NCBI GenBank assembly: GCA_905221605.1
Contig: CAJNDS010002747.1
Location: 202,179-266,178, forward strand
DNA: 64,000 bases
Direction of reading: 5' to 3'
DNA from: Symbiodinium natans
Taxonomy: Eukaryota; Sar; Dinophyceae; Suessiales; Symbiodiniaceae
Position 1 is the stretch's first letter. Each line of letters opens with the position of its first letter. The translations under genes were made by a program, and so were the position numbers. Positions 62,901 through 64,000 of this stretch are shown here, piece after piece. The notes under the pieces were generated by a model. It searched no databases and was not told the origin of the DNA. It saw only the letters and a list, made by a program, of their open reading frames with translations.

Positions 62901-63862
62901 GTGTGTGTGTTGCCTCGCCTCGCCTGGGCCAAGTGGCACTTTGTTGGCCTGAAGACACAAACCCGCACGCAGCGAGCATGCAATGACAGTCTGTAGGAGG
63001 AGCTGAGCGGCAGATTCTACAAAGCCCTTCACGCCCACACAGGTCCTCAAAGAACACCCCGATATCAGCTGATATAGGAGACTTACGACGGGGTCGCCGA
63101 GCTCCTTGAGCGAAAATGGCTTGCCGAGCTTTACGAGAGGCTGCGAAAAGCAGGCAAACTTAGTGACTTGGGCACAAGAAGTTGAGGAAGAGTTCGAAGA
63201 ACACAAGCATAGACAGTACATGAATACGTCCTGTAATCACAGAGTCATTTGTGTTTATGCAGGGGGTACGGGTATGATCTGCAACTCCCGTGGTCATGAA
63301 GCAGTCGTGAACCTACTGGCAGCCGTGCCAGCTGGGCTGCGGGACATTAGTCATTTAGTCGTGGGCTGGGAGCCCGAAGTTGATTTTTCATTTGGGGGCA
63401 GCAGCAGGACGAATCACGTCATAGGACGATTGGCAGGTAGGGAACCAAGGGTGCACACGTGAGGCGATGCGTACTGGGTCTGTGCCTTCTCCGTGAATCA
63501 GCACGCTGGAATTTGCGCTACGCCACCTGCGACGGACAGCACCGGCTTTGCGATCGCCCCCTGCCGCTGCAGCACGCCCAAGCACTTCACGGGAGACCAG
63601 AGTGAGATGAACAAGTTCGATGACATGATGGCCTTCCTAAAGCAACGGCATCGCCAGAATGCCGCACGCCACGGAAGCGAGATTCGACTGAAGCAGGTCG
63701 TTGCCATGGATATCGACTTCTCATTGCTGTCCCGCGTATGGTGTGTGGCCGAGCTAGTAGAGGCAGACAGCCTTCATCTGATGCAAGCAGTGAAGCTCCA
63801 CTCGGCTGCTTCGCAGAGCAGATGCCTTGACAAGATCGCTTCTAGCATGCACCTTTACGGAG
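59046..63862 (+). CDS. Dinoflagellate-expanded family protein (MVTHNW / WVCAFSVNQH type), partial
   Basis: Exon candidates are 59046-59264, an exon ending 62601, 62812-62866, 63078-63162 and 63464-63862. The first reads WHAKVAELAGRGIRVRQLLD and STTHDVVRQAIIPLSMELRD. The next contains GFSYATVVNSNKPLL and MVTHNWGN. Then come FVFLLAAIFSDALGLDTC, ETYDGVAELLERKWLAELYE and YWVCAFSVNQHAGIC, and after that EMNKFDDMMAFLK, VVAMDIDF and SRVWCVAELVEA. I know this order of motifs from many dinoflagellate proteins of unassigned function (from memory). The joins need a GC-AG and probably a GA-AG intron. The 3.1 kb between the first two exons includes telomere-like repeats, so they could belong to separate genes. 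The C-terminal end lies beyond the window. Confidence 0.6.
59460..59975 (+). repeat. Degenerate CCCTAAA stretch with 40-G run
   Basis: AACCCTAAACC-like words with many variants, ACCATGAACCACAGG/AACCACGGAGGGG repeats, and a pure run of 40 Gs at 59894-59933, then CCCTAAAA units. It lies in the proposed large intron of the last gene. Confidence 0.85.
59977..60089 (-). CDS. Exon-like island, minus strand
   Basis: The minus-strand frame reads TLALLQLQAAREKAEMKMLL and then PADLFNEPVAGERRLQG. A clear amphipathic helical segment, free of repeats, directly beside CCCTAAAA units. No family recognised. It lies opposite to the surrounding gene. Confidence 0.35.
61278..61478 (+). CDS. Exon-like fragment, unknown
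   Basis: The frame reads AKQRQQKVQKPQASPVPCKV, LSASRGILADPLELPIEAPK and RRFGINGLSC up to a TTGCAG. It is a basic, protein-like segment without repeats. It might belong to the gene that spans this region, but the phase to neighbouring exons could not be established. Confidence 0.25.
61690..61921 (+). repeat. Short CCCTAAA tracts
   Basis: CCCTAAA/CCCCTAAA units at 61700-61765 and 61898-61921 with single-copy-looking sequence between them. No gene seen. Confidence 0.85.
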
Positions 63863-64000
63863 GTTTCGGGGGTTTCCTACACTATTTTTGGGGTAGAATA
63901 ATGGGGTGTGTACCCCTATATTTGAGGAAATGCTTTATGACCCTTCTTTGAACGTTTGTGAGGTGTTTTTTGACAGCCCGTTCGTTGTACTTCAACATCG

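Overview
The window looks like nuclear DNA of a dinoflagellate, possibly of the Symbiodiniaceae type, although the genus cannot be fixed from sequence alone. Four signs support this. Plant-type telomeric heptamers (CCCTAAA/TTTAGGG) lie in dozens of interstitial tracts on both strands. Introns are short, and some appear to use GC-AG or GA-AG borders. Truncated relicts of the dinoflagellate spliced leader (3' part CCATTTTGGCTCAAG) stand in tandem in front of a retrotransposon. The last gene belongs to a domain family I know as strongly expanded in dinoflagellates.

Layout. 1-3985: telomere-repeat mosaic with microsatellites, two copies of a ~100-bp foldback element and possible exon remnants. 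3986-25225: three tandem ~3.9-kb copies of a BCCT-family (betaine/choline/carnitine/DMSP-type) transporter gene. Copy 1 (4048-6951) reads through five exons to 798 residues. Copy 2 has two frame-breaking indels. Copy 3 shares one of them, and its first exon is split by a ~9.5-kb satellite-filled insertion (11887-21392, 'element A') bounded by terminal inverted repeats. The uninterrupted site is visible in copies 1 and 2. 25226-29950: exon candidates, a mitochondrial-carrier-like gene and a third foldback copy. 29953-39715: 'element B', ~9.8 kb, bounded by a perfect 27-bp inverted repeat that shares the core AGGGTCTATTT with element A. It is filled with satellite arrays and a foldback element that carries a 253-codon ORF.

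39852-43223+: a multi-exon gene for a secreted/membrane protein with Kelch repeats, a Ser/Thr-rich stalk, a GAIN/GPS-like module and a transmembrane helix. One of its introns resembles a second ~95-bp sequence nearby and has inverted-repeat ends (introner-like). 46632-~55010: a long LINE-type non-LTR retrotransposon with spliced-leader relicts, an ORF1 split by a frame change, an endonuclease/reverse transcriptase ORF separated from ORF1 by one in-frame TAG, and two further downstream ORFs. 55060-61700: more telomere-repeat mosaic with short coherent exon-like islands on both strands. 59046-63862+: exons of a dinoflagellate-expanded protein family that run off the right edge.

Nothing here resembles an operon, CRISPR array or bacterial system. 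The strongest candidate for something undescribed is the pair of ~10-kb satellite-bearing TIR elements A and B. Both consist of nested inverted satellite arrays and share a terminal core, and one has a clean empty-site comparison. All exon borders, homologies and family calls were made by eye without database searches.
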